From Oceanibacterium hippocampi (lineage in GTDB: Bacteria; Pseudomonadota; Alphaproteobacteria; Sneathiellales; Sneathiellaceae): a DNA stretch of 64,000 nt. Location of the stretch: contig NZ_FWFR01000004.1 of the NCBI RefSeq assembly GCF_900172325.1, forward strand, positions 62,001-126,000, in the 5' to 3' direction. The notes beneath the pieces were generated by a model that saw only the letters and a list, made by a program, of their open reading frames with translations, was not told where the DNA came from and ran no database searches. The position numbers and the translations under genes are program-made. This document shows, one piece after another, positions 23,839 through 32,187 of this stretch (position 1 is its first letter; every line of letters starts with the position of its first letter).

Positions 23839-25431
23839 CTATGCGTCCAGCCAGACGTCCCAGAAGACGTAGCCGTTGAAGTTCTTGTATCCCTTCACGT
23901 GGCTGCGATGGGCATGCCAGGCGAAATAGTCGCCGCATTTGATGTTGACGACATCCTCGTGGAAGATCGTCTGGACGGTTTCGAAGGCCTCTTTCCGTTG
24001 CCCGAAATCGCGCAGCCTGGCGATCTTGTCGAGGGCGGCGTCCATGGCCGGATTGGCATAGGGCGTCCACTTGTCGGTACGGAAGTTCAGGTCCCAGCCG
24101 TAAGGGTCATGCCGGATGCTGTGCTCCATGCTGGACAGGTGCCATTTTGGCCGCAGTTCGTCCTTGCTGACATGGGCGAGCAGCGCGCCCCAGTCGAGAA
24201 CCTCGAGCCGGACATTGAGGCCGAGGCCCTGCAGTTCCTGCTGGATGATCACCGCGCTCTTGTAGAGATTGCTGATCGTCCGCGTCGTCATCAGGACGAT
24301 CTCCTGATTGGCGTAACCCGCGTCGCTGATGAGCTTGCGCGCCTCGTCCTTGGCGTTCTTGTTGTAGTACTGATCGCCGGCCCGGGAGAACCAGACCTGC
24401 TCCTCGAAGGCGAGGCCGGGTGACAGGCGGATCAGGTCGGGATCGCCGATGGTGCCGACCATCACCAGTGCCTGGTCGATGCCGATCTGGATGGCGCGCC
24501 GGATCCGGACGTCGTCGAGCGGCGGATTGTGATGGTTCACCATCATGTTCAGCCAGTTGAGTGGCTTGACCACCGTGCCGGAGTAGCCCGCCGTCGATTC
24601 CAGGCTGCCGCGCATCTCGATCGGCACATTGTCGGCGAAGTCGAAGCGATCGGTCTTCAGACCCGCCTCCTGTGCGCCGGCTTCCGAGATGAAGGTCCAG
24701 ACGACCTCGTCGACATGGGCCGTGCGCCGCCCGCCGAGACCGTCGGCGCCGGTGTAGCGCTCATCGACGCGATAGTCGTCGAAGCGGCCCATGGTCAGGC
24801 TCTCGCCGCGTTTCCATGCCTTCAGCAGGAAGGGGCCGGTACCGATTATTTCGCCGTCCTCGAGCGGCCGGTCCATCGCCGCCTGGGCGATTGCCCGCGG
24901 CAGGATCTTGAAGGCCGAATGAGGCGTGCTGATCTTCTCGAGGAAGGGGCCCGGATCGGACGAGAATTCGAAGACCACCGAATCCTTGCCGGCCGCCTTT
25001 ACCGACGTCACGTTGCCGCCCAGCGTCGCCGCGCGTGGCGAGATCTTCATGAAGCGCGCCCAGGTTGCGGCGACGTCCTCGGCCTCGAGCACGCTGCCGT
25101 CGTGGAAACGGGCGCCCTCGATGATGGTGAAGGTCCAGACCTTGCCGTCGTCGCTGACCGAATGACCGGCCGCCAGTTCGGGGATCAGGCCGTACTTGCC
25201 GTCATAGGTATAGAGCGATTCGAAGATGTGGCTGTGCATCGTGCGAACGATGGTCGCGTTCGTCGTGAATGGATCGAAGGTGTCGATCGTCTCGTTGACC
25301 GCAAGGCGCAGCGTGCCCCCGGATTTCGGCGTGGCCGCCATGAGGTCGGGTGAGAACCCGACCATGTTCGCGGCCACGAGCGCCGTGGTGCTGGCCAGAA
25401 AAGCTCGCCTGGATAGGGGCAACTTCAACAT
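23839..25431 (-). CDS. Peptide-type ABC transporter substrate-binding protein, family 5 (DppA/OppA-like)
   Basis: 530 aa extracytoplasmic binding protein. Two ATGs are possible: 25437 is only 2 nt from the GGGGAGG Shine-Dalgarno, 25431 is about 8 nt away and preferred. The N-terminus has a twin-arginine (Tat) motif, LSRRAFLAST, followed by a hydrophobic segment, so export may be through Tat. SBP_bac_5 blocks: GGTLRLAVNETIDTFDPF, FTIIEGARFHDGSVLEAEDV and IRRAIQIGIDQALV. First gene of the permease operon. The substrate is probably a peptide or an N-acylated or cyclic amino-acid derivative, given the neighbours. Confidence 0.94.
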   Translation of the reverse strand: MLKLPLSRRAFLASTTALVAANMVGFSPDLMAATPKSGGTLRLAVNETIDTFDPFTTNATIVRTMHSHIFESLYTYDGKYGLIPELAAGHSVSDDGKVWTFTIIEGARFHDGSVLEAEDVAATWARFMKISPRAATLGGNVTSVKAAGKDSVVFEFSSDPGPFLEKISTPHSAFKILPRAIAQAAMDRPLEDGEIIGTGPFLLKAWKRGESLTMGRFDDYRVDERYTGADGLGGRRTAHVDEVVWTFISEAGAQEAGLKTDRFDFADNVPIEMRGSLESTAGYSGTVVKPLNWLNMMVNHHNPPLDDVRIRRAIQIGIDQALVMVGTIGDPDLIRLSPGLAFEEQVWFSRAGDQYYNKNAKDEARKLISDAGYANQEIVLMTTRTISNLYKSAVIIQQELQGLGLNVRLEVLDWGALLAHVSKDELRPKWHLSSMEHSIRHDPYGWDLNFRTDKWTPYANPAMDAALDKIARLRDFGQRKEAFETVQTIFHEDVVNIKCGDYFAWHAHRSHVKGYKNFNGYVFWDVWLDA

Positions 25432-25437
25432 CTTCAT

Positions 25438-25723
25438 CTCCTCCCCGAGATACACAGTTGGGGCACCGGCGTCCGGCGCCGAGGCCTCCCTGTGTCGGCC
25501 TCGTTGTTGTTGATCGCACGGCACCACTATAGGCCCCCTGGAGCGATTGTTGAGGCCGTTTCAAACGCTGGAAGGGGTAAAATCAGTCAATTTTGATGGA
25601 GAAGTGACTAATTTTCGCCGCGGCGTTTTGAGCCTGCCGTCGCTGCCTGCCGCCGCCACAATGACGGGGCCGGTTTCATGGGTAGACGCGTGACGTATCG
25701 GGAGCCTGGCGACGGCGAAAAGG
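25438..25723. promoter_or_regulatory. Intergenic region with an 11-bp inverted repeat upstream of the peptide importer operon
   Basis: AAAATCAGTCA (25579-25589) and TGACTAATTTT (25605-25615) form an inverted repeat with one mismatch, spaced by 15 nt, about 150 bp upstream of the binding-protein start. The stretch is clearly AT-rich in a GC-rich neighbourhood, as expected for a promoter/operator. No gene is seen. A GC palindrome (CGCCGCGGCG, around 25616-25625) follows but has no T-run on the minus strand. Confidence 0.4.
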
Positions 25724-26737
25724 TCAGCGGAACGCGTCGATGACGGCCTGCGTTTCCGCGCCCGGCATGCCGCGGCTCACGAGGCACACGTCGAGATCGC
25801 GGTCCGCCATAATCCCGAGCGCGCGCCGCATCGCCCCGTGAATCCAGTCGATCTCGTTGCCGAAGGCGCCGCCGCCAAGCAGAGTCAGGAACACGACATT
25901 GGATCCGCCGCCTTGCGCGTTCAGCAGTGCCGCGCGCAGCGTCGCCTCGTAGGCGGCTTCGAGGACCAGTTTCGCGAACGGCGCCCACTCGGCGACCGGG
26001 TGCTTGCCATAGGCGACCGGCAGCGCCGAGCAGAATGCCTGCGAAACCCGTGGCCGATCCGGTCCAATCGCATCGGTGACCTCGACATCGCGGTGGAGCC
26101 CGATGCGGAGCTGTCCCCGTAACTCGTCGATCCGGGCCGGCGTCAAGGTCTCCAGATATCCGGCGATCGCCCGCAGTCCCGGCAGGGTCGCCAATGCGTA
26201 GCCGTTACGCATCGTCCAGAGATCGGCGACCGGCCGACCCGTGCCCTTTGCCAGGGCGTCGCCGAGCTCGGCAAGGCCATCGAGCTGTCGCGTCGCGGTC
26301 TGGCCCGAGCTGTCGCCGACGGGCGCGAAATAGTTCCGGTAGATGGTCGCCGCGCCGGCGGCGATGGCACAGGCCGGGCCTTGCGTATGGTCGTCCTTGT
26401 AAATCGTGACGCCCTGCTCCGGGGTCACGCCGGGGCCCGTCATTTCGAGCAGGTTGAATTGTGAGGCGACCTGGAAGAGCGCGCCGGCATTCTCGGGCAG
26501 GCGATGCAAGGAGCGGACATCGCCGCTCACGACGCTGGCCCGAAGCCGGCCGGGCAGCAGGGCGGGCGATCCTGTCCGCTCGCGCAGCGTCTGCAGCGAT
26601 GCCAGTTCGAGGTCGCCGATCCAGTAACGCGCGCCGTTGACCCGCGAGCGAAGCCAACCGCCCTCGACCTCGAGCCGGGAGCGGGTCTCCTCGTAGCCGG
26701 TTTCCCTGAACCCGGTGAGCTTCTCGAACCAGTCCAT
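25724..26737 (-). CDS. Divergent macrodomain-like protein (putative ADP-ribose-type hydrolase)
   Basis: 337 aa, no signal peptide. The order of blocks fits a macro fold: SGDVRSLH (71-78, like GDIT at the first strand), ASQFNLLEMTGPGVTPEQG (91-109, where macrodomains carry the ADP-ribose loop), a long helix LVLEAAYEATLRAALLNAQG (257-276), then NVVFLTLLGGGAFGNEIDW (280-298), which strongly resembles the sIAFPaIGtGvyG/GAWGCGvFGN strand-loop of macrodomain and PARG-like proteins. The usual ANAANxxLxGGGG sequence is absent, so it is a divergent group. It begins 15 nt after the phosphatase gene, with GAGGAGA as Shine-Dalgarno. Function is inferred, not shown. Confidence 0.65.
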   Translation of the reverse strand: MDWFEKLTGFRETGYEETRSRLEVEGGWLRSRVNGARYWIGDLELASLQTLRERTGSPALLPGRLRASVVSGDVRSLHRLPENAGALFQVASQFNLLEMTGPGVTPEQGVTIYKDDHTQGPACAIAAGAATIYRNYFAPVGDSSGQTATRQLDGLAELGDALAKGTGRPVADLWTMRNGYALATLPGLRAIAGYLETLTPARIDELRGQLRIGLHRDVEVTDAIGPDRPRVSQAFCSALPVAYGKHPVAEWAPFAKLVLEAAYEATLRAALLNAQGGGSNVVFLTLLGGGAFGNEIDWIHGAMRRALGIMADRDLDVCLVSRGMPGAETQAVIDAFR

Positions 26738-26752
26738 GGCCGTCTCCTCGAT

Positions 26753-27307
26753 TCAGACTCCGATCGGGCCGGCAAGCCCGAGGACATACTGTTCCTGCCT
26801 GCGGGTCTCGATCGCGCCCGGGCGTACCTGGCGGACTTGCCGGATTGCTGTCGCCGGCTCCGTGCCCATTTCGATCAGCAGGCGGGCAGCGATCGTGCCG
26901 GCCCGCCCCAACCCGCCGCGACAGTGGACGAGGACATCGCGCCCGTCCCGGAGCAGCCCGCGCAGCTGTTCGCCAGCGCCCTGCCAGTGCCGCTCGAAGT
27001 CCTTGTCCGGTGTGGATACATCGACGATCGGCAGATGAAACCACAGCATGTGCCGGCGGCGCACTTCATCGCCCATCCGCTCGACCCGTAGCAGGCTCAG
27101 TTCCTTCTGCTCGAGCAGAGTCACGACGGCGGCGGCACCCCAGGCGCGGACGGCGTCTAGGTCGAGGGCGATATCGCGATCCCAGTGGCCGCTCATCGCT
27201 CGCGGGTCGCATTTTCCCGGGCAGAAGGTGATACCGACCCGCCCGCAGGTGAGGCCAGCCGAAACCGCGGCGATCTCCAGGGGATGGGTCTCTGACGTTT
27301 TCCTCAT
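26753..27307 (-). CDS. CDKN3-like dual-specificity phosphatase
   Basis: 184 aa. The CX5R phosphatase loop is HCRGGLGRAG with Cys129 and Arg135; the likely general acid is Asp96 in PIVDVSTP. The N-terminal CPGKCDP and SGHWDRDIALDLDAVRAWGA, plus RPGAIETRRQEQYV at the end, match the bacterial CDKN3/kinase-associated-phosphatase-like family. I chose ATG 27307 over TTG 27313; the Shine-Dalgarno is weak. In other bacteria such phosphatases often neighbour ADP-ribosylglycohydrolases (from memory). Here the partner gene, 15 nt downstream, is macrodomain-like. Confidence 0.88.
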   Translation of the reverse strand: MRKTSETHPLEIAAVSAGLTCGRVGITFCPGKCDPRAMSGHWDRDIALDLDAVRAWGAAAVVTLLEQKELSLLRVERMGDEVRRRHMLWFHLPIVDVSTPDKDFERHWQGAGEQLRGLLRDGRDVLVHCRGGLGRAGTIAARLLIEMGTEPATAIRQVRQVRPGAIETRRQEQYVLGLAGPIGV

Positions 27308-27382
27308 CCCCAATTTCTAGCACCGCGATGGTTGTGCGTCAGCGGGATTATTCGCAGGATGTCGCCGGCGTATCGCCACCGC

Positions 27383-30300
27383 CTAGGCCGTCTTTTCCCT
27401 TGGCTTGCGCTTCGGCGAGAGCCGGCGGACGATGACGTAGAAGGCCGGCACGAAGAAGATGCCGAGAATCGTCGCCGAGAGCGTGCCTCCGAGCACGCCG
27501 TAGCCGATCGCGTTGCGCCCGGCCGAGCCCGCGCCGGAACTGAGCGCGAGCGGCAGGACGCCGAGCGAGAAAGCCATGGAGGTCATGATGATCGGCCGGA
27601 AACGGAGCCGTGCCGCCTCGCGGGCGGCGGTCAGCAGCGGCTCGCCGCCCTCTTCCCGGTCACGCGCGAACTCGACGATCAGGATGGCGTTCTTGCCGGT
27701 CAGGCCGATGACCGTGAGCAGGGCGACCTGGAAGAAAACCCCGTTGTCGAAGCCGCCGAGCATCGCCCCGAGCAGCGCGCCCAGTGCGCCGATCGGCATC
27801 GCCAGCATGACGGCAAATGGTATGGCCCAGCTTTCGTAGAGCGCGGCGAGACTGAGGAAGACCGCGGCAAGTGAGAGCGCGTAGAGCAGCGGCGCCTGGT
27901 CGCCCGACTGGCGCTCCTCCAGCGACAGCCCGGTCCAGGCGACGTCGAAGCCGACGGGGAGCTGGGCCGCCAGCCGCTCGATCTCGGCCATCGCCTCGCC
28001 GGTCGTCACGCCGGCGGCGGGCGTGCCCTGGATCTGCATCGCCGGCACGCCGTTGTAACGCCGCAGGCCCTGGGGACCGAAGCGCCATTCGCCCTTGGCG
28101 AAATTGGAGAAGGGGACCAGGCCGCCGCTCGCGTTCTTGACCCGCCAGCGCTCGATATCCTCCGGCGTCGATCGCGCCGACGGTTCACCCTGGACATAGA
28201 CCCGCTTGATCCGGCCGCGATTGATGAAGTCGTTCACGTAGGAGCCGGCCCAGGCGACCGAGAGCAGGCTGTCGACATCGGCGGCGCTGACCCCCATGGC
28301 GCCGGCCGCGCGCCAGTCGATATCGAGATTGTACTGGGCGGCGTCCTCCAGCCCGTTCGGCCGGGCGGAGCCGATCAGCGGGCTTTGCGCTGCCATGCCG
28401 AGAAGCTGGTTACGCGCCTCGAGCAGCTGCTCGTGAGTCTGGCCGCCACGCGCCTGCAGAAAGAAATCGAAACCGCTGACATTGCCGAGCTCGATCACCG
28501 CCGGCGGCACGATCGGGAAGACCATGGCATCGCGGATCCGGCTGAGCGCGCCGAAAGCCCTTCCTGCCAGCGCCTGGACGCTTTGACCGGGGTCCTCGCG
28601 CTCGCTCCAGTCCTTCAGGCGGACGAAGGCAAGACCCATGTTCTGCCCGGATCCGGCGAAGGAAAAACCGACGACGGAGAACATCGAGGCGACGTTGTCT
28701 TTCTCGGTGTCGAGGAAATAATCCTCGACCTTCTTCATGGATTCGAGTGTCCGACCGGCGGTGGCGCCGGTCGGCGCCTGCGCGAAGGTGAACAGGATCC
28801 CCTGGTCCTCGTTCGGCAGGAAACCGGTCGGCGTCTGGACGAAGAGCCAGCCCATGCCGGCGGTCAGGAGCAGGAAGACGAGGCCGACCCGGACCGGCCG
28901 GCGGACCATCCCGCCAACGCCGCCGGAATAGCCGCGCAGGCTCGATTCGAAGAGCCGGTTGAACCAGCCGAACGGGCCGCGCCGGGCGCCGTGCGCGTCC
29001 TGCTTCTTGAGAAGGGTCGCGCAGAGCGCCGGGGTGAGGGTGAGGGCGACCACGACCGAGAGCGTCATGGCCGAGACGATGGCGACGGCGAACTGGCGGT
29101 AGATCACGCCGGTCGAGCCGCCGAAGAAGGCCATCGGCACGAACACGGCGGAGAGCACGAGGGCGATGCCGATCAGGGCCCCGGTGATCTGCCCCATCGA
29201 TTTCCGCGTCGCCTCTGCCGGAGACAGGCCTTCCTCGGCCATGATCCGCTCGACATTCTCGACCACGACGATGGCATCGTCGACAAGCAGGCCGATCGCC
29301 AGCACCATCGCCAGCATGGTGAGGGTGTTGATCGTGAACCCCGCGGCTGCGAGCACGCCGAAGGTGCCGAGGAGGACGATCGGCACGGCGAGCGTCGGGA
29401 TCAGCGTCGCGCGGATATTCTGCAGGAACAGCAGCATCACTAGGAAGACGAGGACGATCGCCTCGATCAGTGTCTGGACGACCTCCTCGATCGAGATCCG
29501 CACGAACGGCGTCGTGTCGTAGGGAATGACATAGGCGACGCCTTCCGGGAAGAAGGCGGAGAGCTCGTCGACGCGGGCGCGGACCATATCGGCGGTGTCG
29601 AGCGCGTTCGCCCCGGTCGCGAGGCGGATCGCCATGCCGGCCGCCGGCTGCCGGTTGTAGCGGCCGATGGTCTGGTAGGCCTGGGCGCCTATCTCGATCC
29701 GGGCGACATCCTTCAGCAGGACCAGCCCGCCGTCGGTTTCGGCCCGGAGCACGATCTGCTCGAAATCCTCCGGCGTCTGCAGCAGCGACTGGGCGGTGAT
29801 GGTCGCGTTGAGCTGCTGGTTCGCGACCGCCGGCAGATCGCCGAAGGCGCCGGCCGAGATCTGCGCGTTCTCCGACGATACGGCGGCGACGACCTCGCGC
29901 GGTGAAATCTCGAAGGCGGCGAGTTTCGACGGGTCGAGCCAGATCCGCATCGCATATTGCGAACCGAAGACCTGGACCTCGCCGACGCCTTCGATACGGC
30001 TGAGCTCGTCGACCATGTTCGAGGTCAGATAGTCGGCCAGGTCGACCTGGTTGAGCGAGCCGTCCTCGGAAATCAGCCCGACCACCATCAGGAATCCGGC
30101 CGAGGTCTTGCGGACCGTCACGCCCTGGCGCTGCACCGGTTCCGGCAACAGCGGCGTCGCCTGGGCCAGCTTGTTCTGCACCTGGACCTGGGCGATGTCC
30201 GGGTCCGTGCCGGTCTCGAAGGTGATGTTGATTTCGGCCCGCCCGGCCGAGGTCGAGTTGGAGGCGATGTAGCGCATCCCGTCGAGGCCGGTCAGCTGCT

Positions 30301-30499
30301 GTTCGATCACCTGTGTCACGGTGTTGGCGATGGTCTCGGCCGAGGCGCCGGGATAGGTCGCCGTCACCACGACCGCGGGCGGTGCGATCTGCGGGTATTG
30401 CGCGACCGGCAGGATAAGGATCGCGAGGATGCCGATCCCCATGATCACGATCGAGATCACCCATGCGAAGACGGGTCTGTCGATGAAGAAGCGTGGCAT
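27383..30499 (-). CDS. RND efflux transporter, HAE1 family (AcrB/MexB-like)
   Basis: 1038 aa, full length for the family. The N-terminus MPRFFIDRPVFAWVISIVIM is diagnostic. The proton-relay Asp pair lies in TM4 (GLLVDDAIVVVENVERI) and the TM10 Lys in LTGKNAILIVEFARD. Two large periplasmic loops carry the porter and docking domains. It pumps hydrophobic drugs, detergents or aromatic compounds out with a membrane fusion protein and an outer-membrane channel. No TolC/OprM-type channel gene is adjacent, so the channel must come from elsewhere. It follows the fusion-protein gene by 31 nt. Confidence 0.97.
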   Translation of the reverse strand: MPRFFIDRPVFAWVISIVIMGIGILAILILPVAQYPQIAPPAVVVTATYPGASAETIANTVTQVIEQQLTGLDGMRYIASNSTSAGRAEINITFETGTDPDIAQVQVQNKLAQATPLLPEPVQRQGVTVRKTSAGFLMVVGLISEDGSLNQVDLADYLTSNMVDELSRIEGVGEVQVFGSQYAMRIWLDPSKLAAFEISPREVVAAVSSENAQISAGAFGDLPAVANQQLNATITAQSLLQTPEDFEQIVLRAETDGGLVLLKDVARIEIGAQAYQTIGRYNRQPAAGMAIRLATGANALDTADMVRARVDELSAFFPEGVAYVIPYDTTPFVRISIEEVVQTLIEAIVLVFLVMLLFLQNIRATLIPTLAVPIVLLGTFGVLAAAGFTINTLTMLAMVLAIGLLVDDAIVVVENVERIMAEEGLSPAEATRKSMGQITGALIGIALVLSAVFVPMAFFGGSTGVIYRQFAVAIVSAMTLSVVVALTLTPALCATLLKKQDAHGARRGPFGWFNRLFESSLRGYSGGVGGMVRRPVRVGLVFLLLTAGMGWLFVQTPTGFLPNEDQGILFTFAQAPTGATAGRTLESMKKVEDYFLDTEKDNVASMFSVVGFSFAGSGQNMGLAFVRLKDWSEREDPGQSVQALAGRAFGALSRIRDAMVFPIVPPAVIELGNVSGFDFFLQARGGQTHEQLLEARNQLLGMAAQSPLIGSARPNGLEDAAQYNLDIDWRAAGAMGVSAADVDSLLSVAWAGSYVNDFINRGRIKRVYVQGEPSARSTPEDIERWRVKNASGGLVPFSNFAKGEWRFGPQGLRRYNGVPAMQIQGTPAAGVTTGEAMAEIERLAAQLPVGFDVAWTGLSLEERQSGDQAPLLYALSLAAVFLSLAALYESWAIPFAVMLAMPIGALGALLGAMLGGFDNGVFFQVALLTVIGLTGKNAILIVEFARDREEGGEPLLTAAREAARLRFRPIIMTSMAFSLGVLPLALSSGAGSAGRNAIGYGVLGGTLSATILGIFFVPAFYVIVRRLSPKRKPREKTA

Positions 30500-30530
30500 G
30501 GTGCTACTCCGGCCGCGGCCGCGGCTAGGC

Positions 30531-31703
30531 TCAGTTGCTGGACGGCGCGGTCGTCGCGGTCGTTTCCGGCGGTTTGCGTTCCTCGGGCGCGACCTTCATC
30601 TGCGGGCCGATTTTCTGCAGTCCCTCGATGATCAGCCGGTCGCCCGCCTTCAATCCGTCCGTGATGACCCAGTGCGATCCCTGCGCCTGCGCGATGGTCA
30701 GCTCGCGTTGCTCGACCACGTCGTCGGCGTTGGCGACGAAGGCGATCGGCCGGCCGCGGCGGTCGCGCGACACGCCCTGCTGCGGGGCCAGGACCACGTT
30801 CTTCAGAACCCGCTGGGGCATCTTCACCTGGACGTACATGCCCGGCAGCAGGAGATGTTCAGGATTGGCGAATTCCATGCGCAGCGTCACCACACCGGTC
30901 AGCTCATCGACATGCGGCTCGGCCGCCGTCATTTCGCCCGTGTGGGGGAAGACTTCGCCGTCGGCGAGGATCAGCGTGACTTCCGTGCTGCCGTCGCCGA
31001 GCTTCTCCCGGGTGCGGCCACGGCGCCATTCCAGAAGCTCGGCAGCCGACTGGGTGACATCGACATGTACCGGGTCGAGCGTCCGGATGACCGCGAGCGG
31101 CGTTGCCTGACCGGCCGTCACCAGCGCGCCCTGGGTCGTCAGCGAGCGTCCGACCACGCCGGCAAGGGGCGCCCGGATGGTGGTCCGTTTCAGGTCGATC
31201 TCGGCAGACTGCAGATCCGCCTTGGCGACCTTCAGCGCCGCCGCGTCGGCATCGCGGACAGCCGCGGCGTTCTCGAGACGCTGTTCGGTCGAGACACCGC
31301 GACCGATCAGCTCGGCGGCCCGCTCGGCCTCCTTCCTCGAGGCGGTGTACTTCGCCTCGGCCTGCGCGACCTGCGCCCTGGCCGCCGCGACGCGTGCCTC
31401 ATAGCTGTCGGGATCGATGCGATACATCGGGTCGCCCAGGGCGACGTTCGCTCCTTCCTCGAACGTGCGCCGGATGATGATACCGTTCACCTGCGGCCGG
31501 ACCTCGGCGAGCGCCGAGGCGACGATCCTGCCCGGCAAGGTCGCGGTCAGCGTGATGTCCTGCTCGGCGAGGGTCACGACGGTCACCGCCTGCGGCGGCC
31601 TTTCGCCCGGCGCTGCCGATTGGGCGAAGGCGACCGGCATCGCCATGAGCAGCATTGCGCCCGCCAGAACTACGCGTCGGAACTTGATGCCCAGATAACT
31701 CAT
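30531..31703 (-). CDS. RND efflux membrane fusion protein (AcrA/MexA-like)
   Basis: 390 aa from ATG 31703; the longer frame upstream lacks coding character. A signal peptide is visible (FRRVVLAGAMLLMAMPVAFAQ). Domain order: barrel-sandwich half with VRPQVNGIIIRRTFEEGANV, a coiled-coil hairpin rich in Ala/Glu (AAARAQVAQAEAKYTASR), then IRAPLAGVVGRSL and the beta-barrel. It links the RND pump to an outer-membrane channel. No lipobox Cys is seen at the signal cleavage site. Confidence 0.95.
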   Translation of the reverse strand: MSYLGIKFRRVVLAGAMLLMAMPVAFAQSAAPGERPPQAVTVVTLAEQDITLTATLPGRIVASALAEVRPQVNGIIIRRTFEEGANVALGDPMYRIDPDSYEARVAAARAQVAQAEAKYTASRKEAERAAELIGRGVSTEQRLENAAAVRDADAAALKVAKADLQSAEIDLKRTTIRAPLAGVVGRSLTTQGALVTAGQATPLAVIRTLDPVHVDVTQSAAELLEWRRGRTREKLGDGSTEVTLILADGEVFPHTGEMTAAEPHVDELTGVVTLRMEFANPEHLLLPGMYVQVKMPQRVLKNVVLAPQQGVSRDRRGRPIAFVANADDVVEQRELTIAQAQGSHWVITDGLKAGDRLIIEGLQKIGPQMKVAPEERKPPETTATTAPSSN

Positions 31704-32187
31704 GCTCTGACCTTCTCGGTTCGCCGGGGTCCGGCGTCGCACGGACCGGAGCCCGCCTCGTGGTATCCGCCCGGGCTCGCCGATCGCCGCCCGAACGATG
31801 TTCCGGTTAGTCATGTTGCGATGCAACAAGGCGATGGCAGGCGTGGCAGCAAAGCAGAAGAGGGACGCATCGGCAAGAGCCTCGGGCGTTCGCCTGCAGC
31901 TGCCGGATTCCGGGGGTGGGCGCCGGCATCCATGCCGGTCAAGTTCGTACTGTTGACATTCCTAAAAGGATGATGGCAGCATTCCTTTTCGCGACAGGTT
32001 CACGCCTCGGCCTGAAACAGGGAATTGGCACAGACCGGCGCATGGAGCAACCATGCTGTCCCGGCGACCCGCCGCAACGCAGGCGGATAACGACCAGGAG
32101 GTTCGGTCTTCGCATGGCGCAGTTTGCCGACAGTAGCCGCCGGGCACTTCTCGCGTCCCGGCCCGGGTTTCTGAATCGAACGGGGCC
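31704..32187. promoter_or_regulatory. Divergent intergenic region between RND pump and TRAP system 2, with two dyads
   Basis: No gene seen in 484 bp. A GTTGC-GAT-GCAAC dyad (31815-31827) lies about 112 bp upstream of the efflux operon and resembles a TetR-type efflux operator. A perfect palindrome CCGGCAT-CC-ATGCCGG (31923-31938) lies nearer the TRAP operon, with a TTGACA (31953-31958) just after it that could be a -35 box; no good -10 was found at 17 nt. No regulator gene flanks this region. Confidence 0.4.

Noticed and set aside
28410-30464. 684-aa open frame on the same strand as the RND pump in another frame
   Set aside because: Arg/Pro/Gly-rich shadow of a GC-rich conserved gene, with no recognisable domain.
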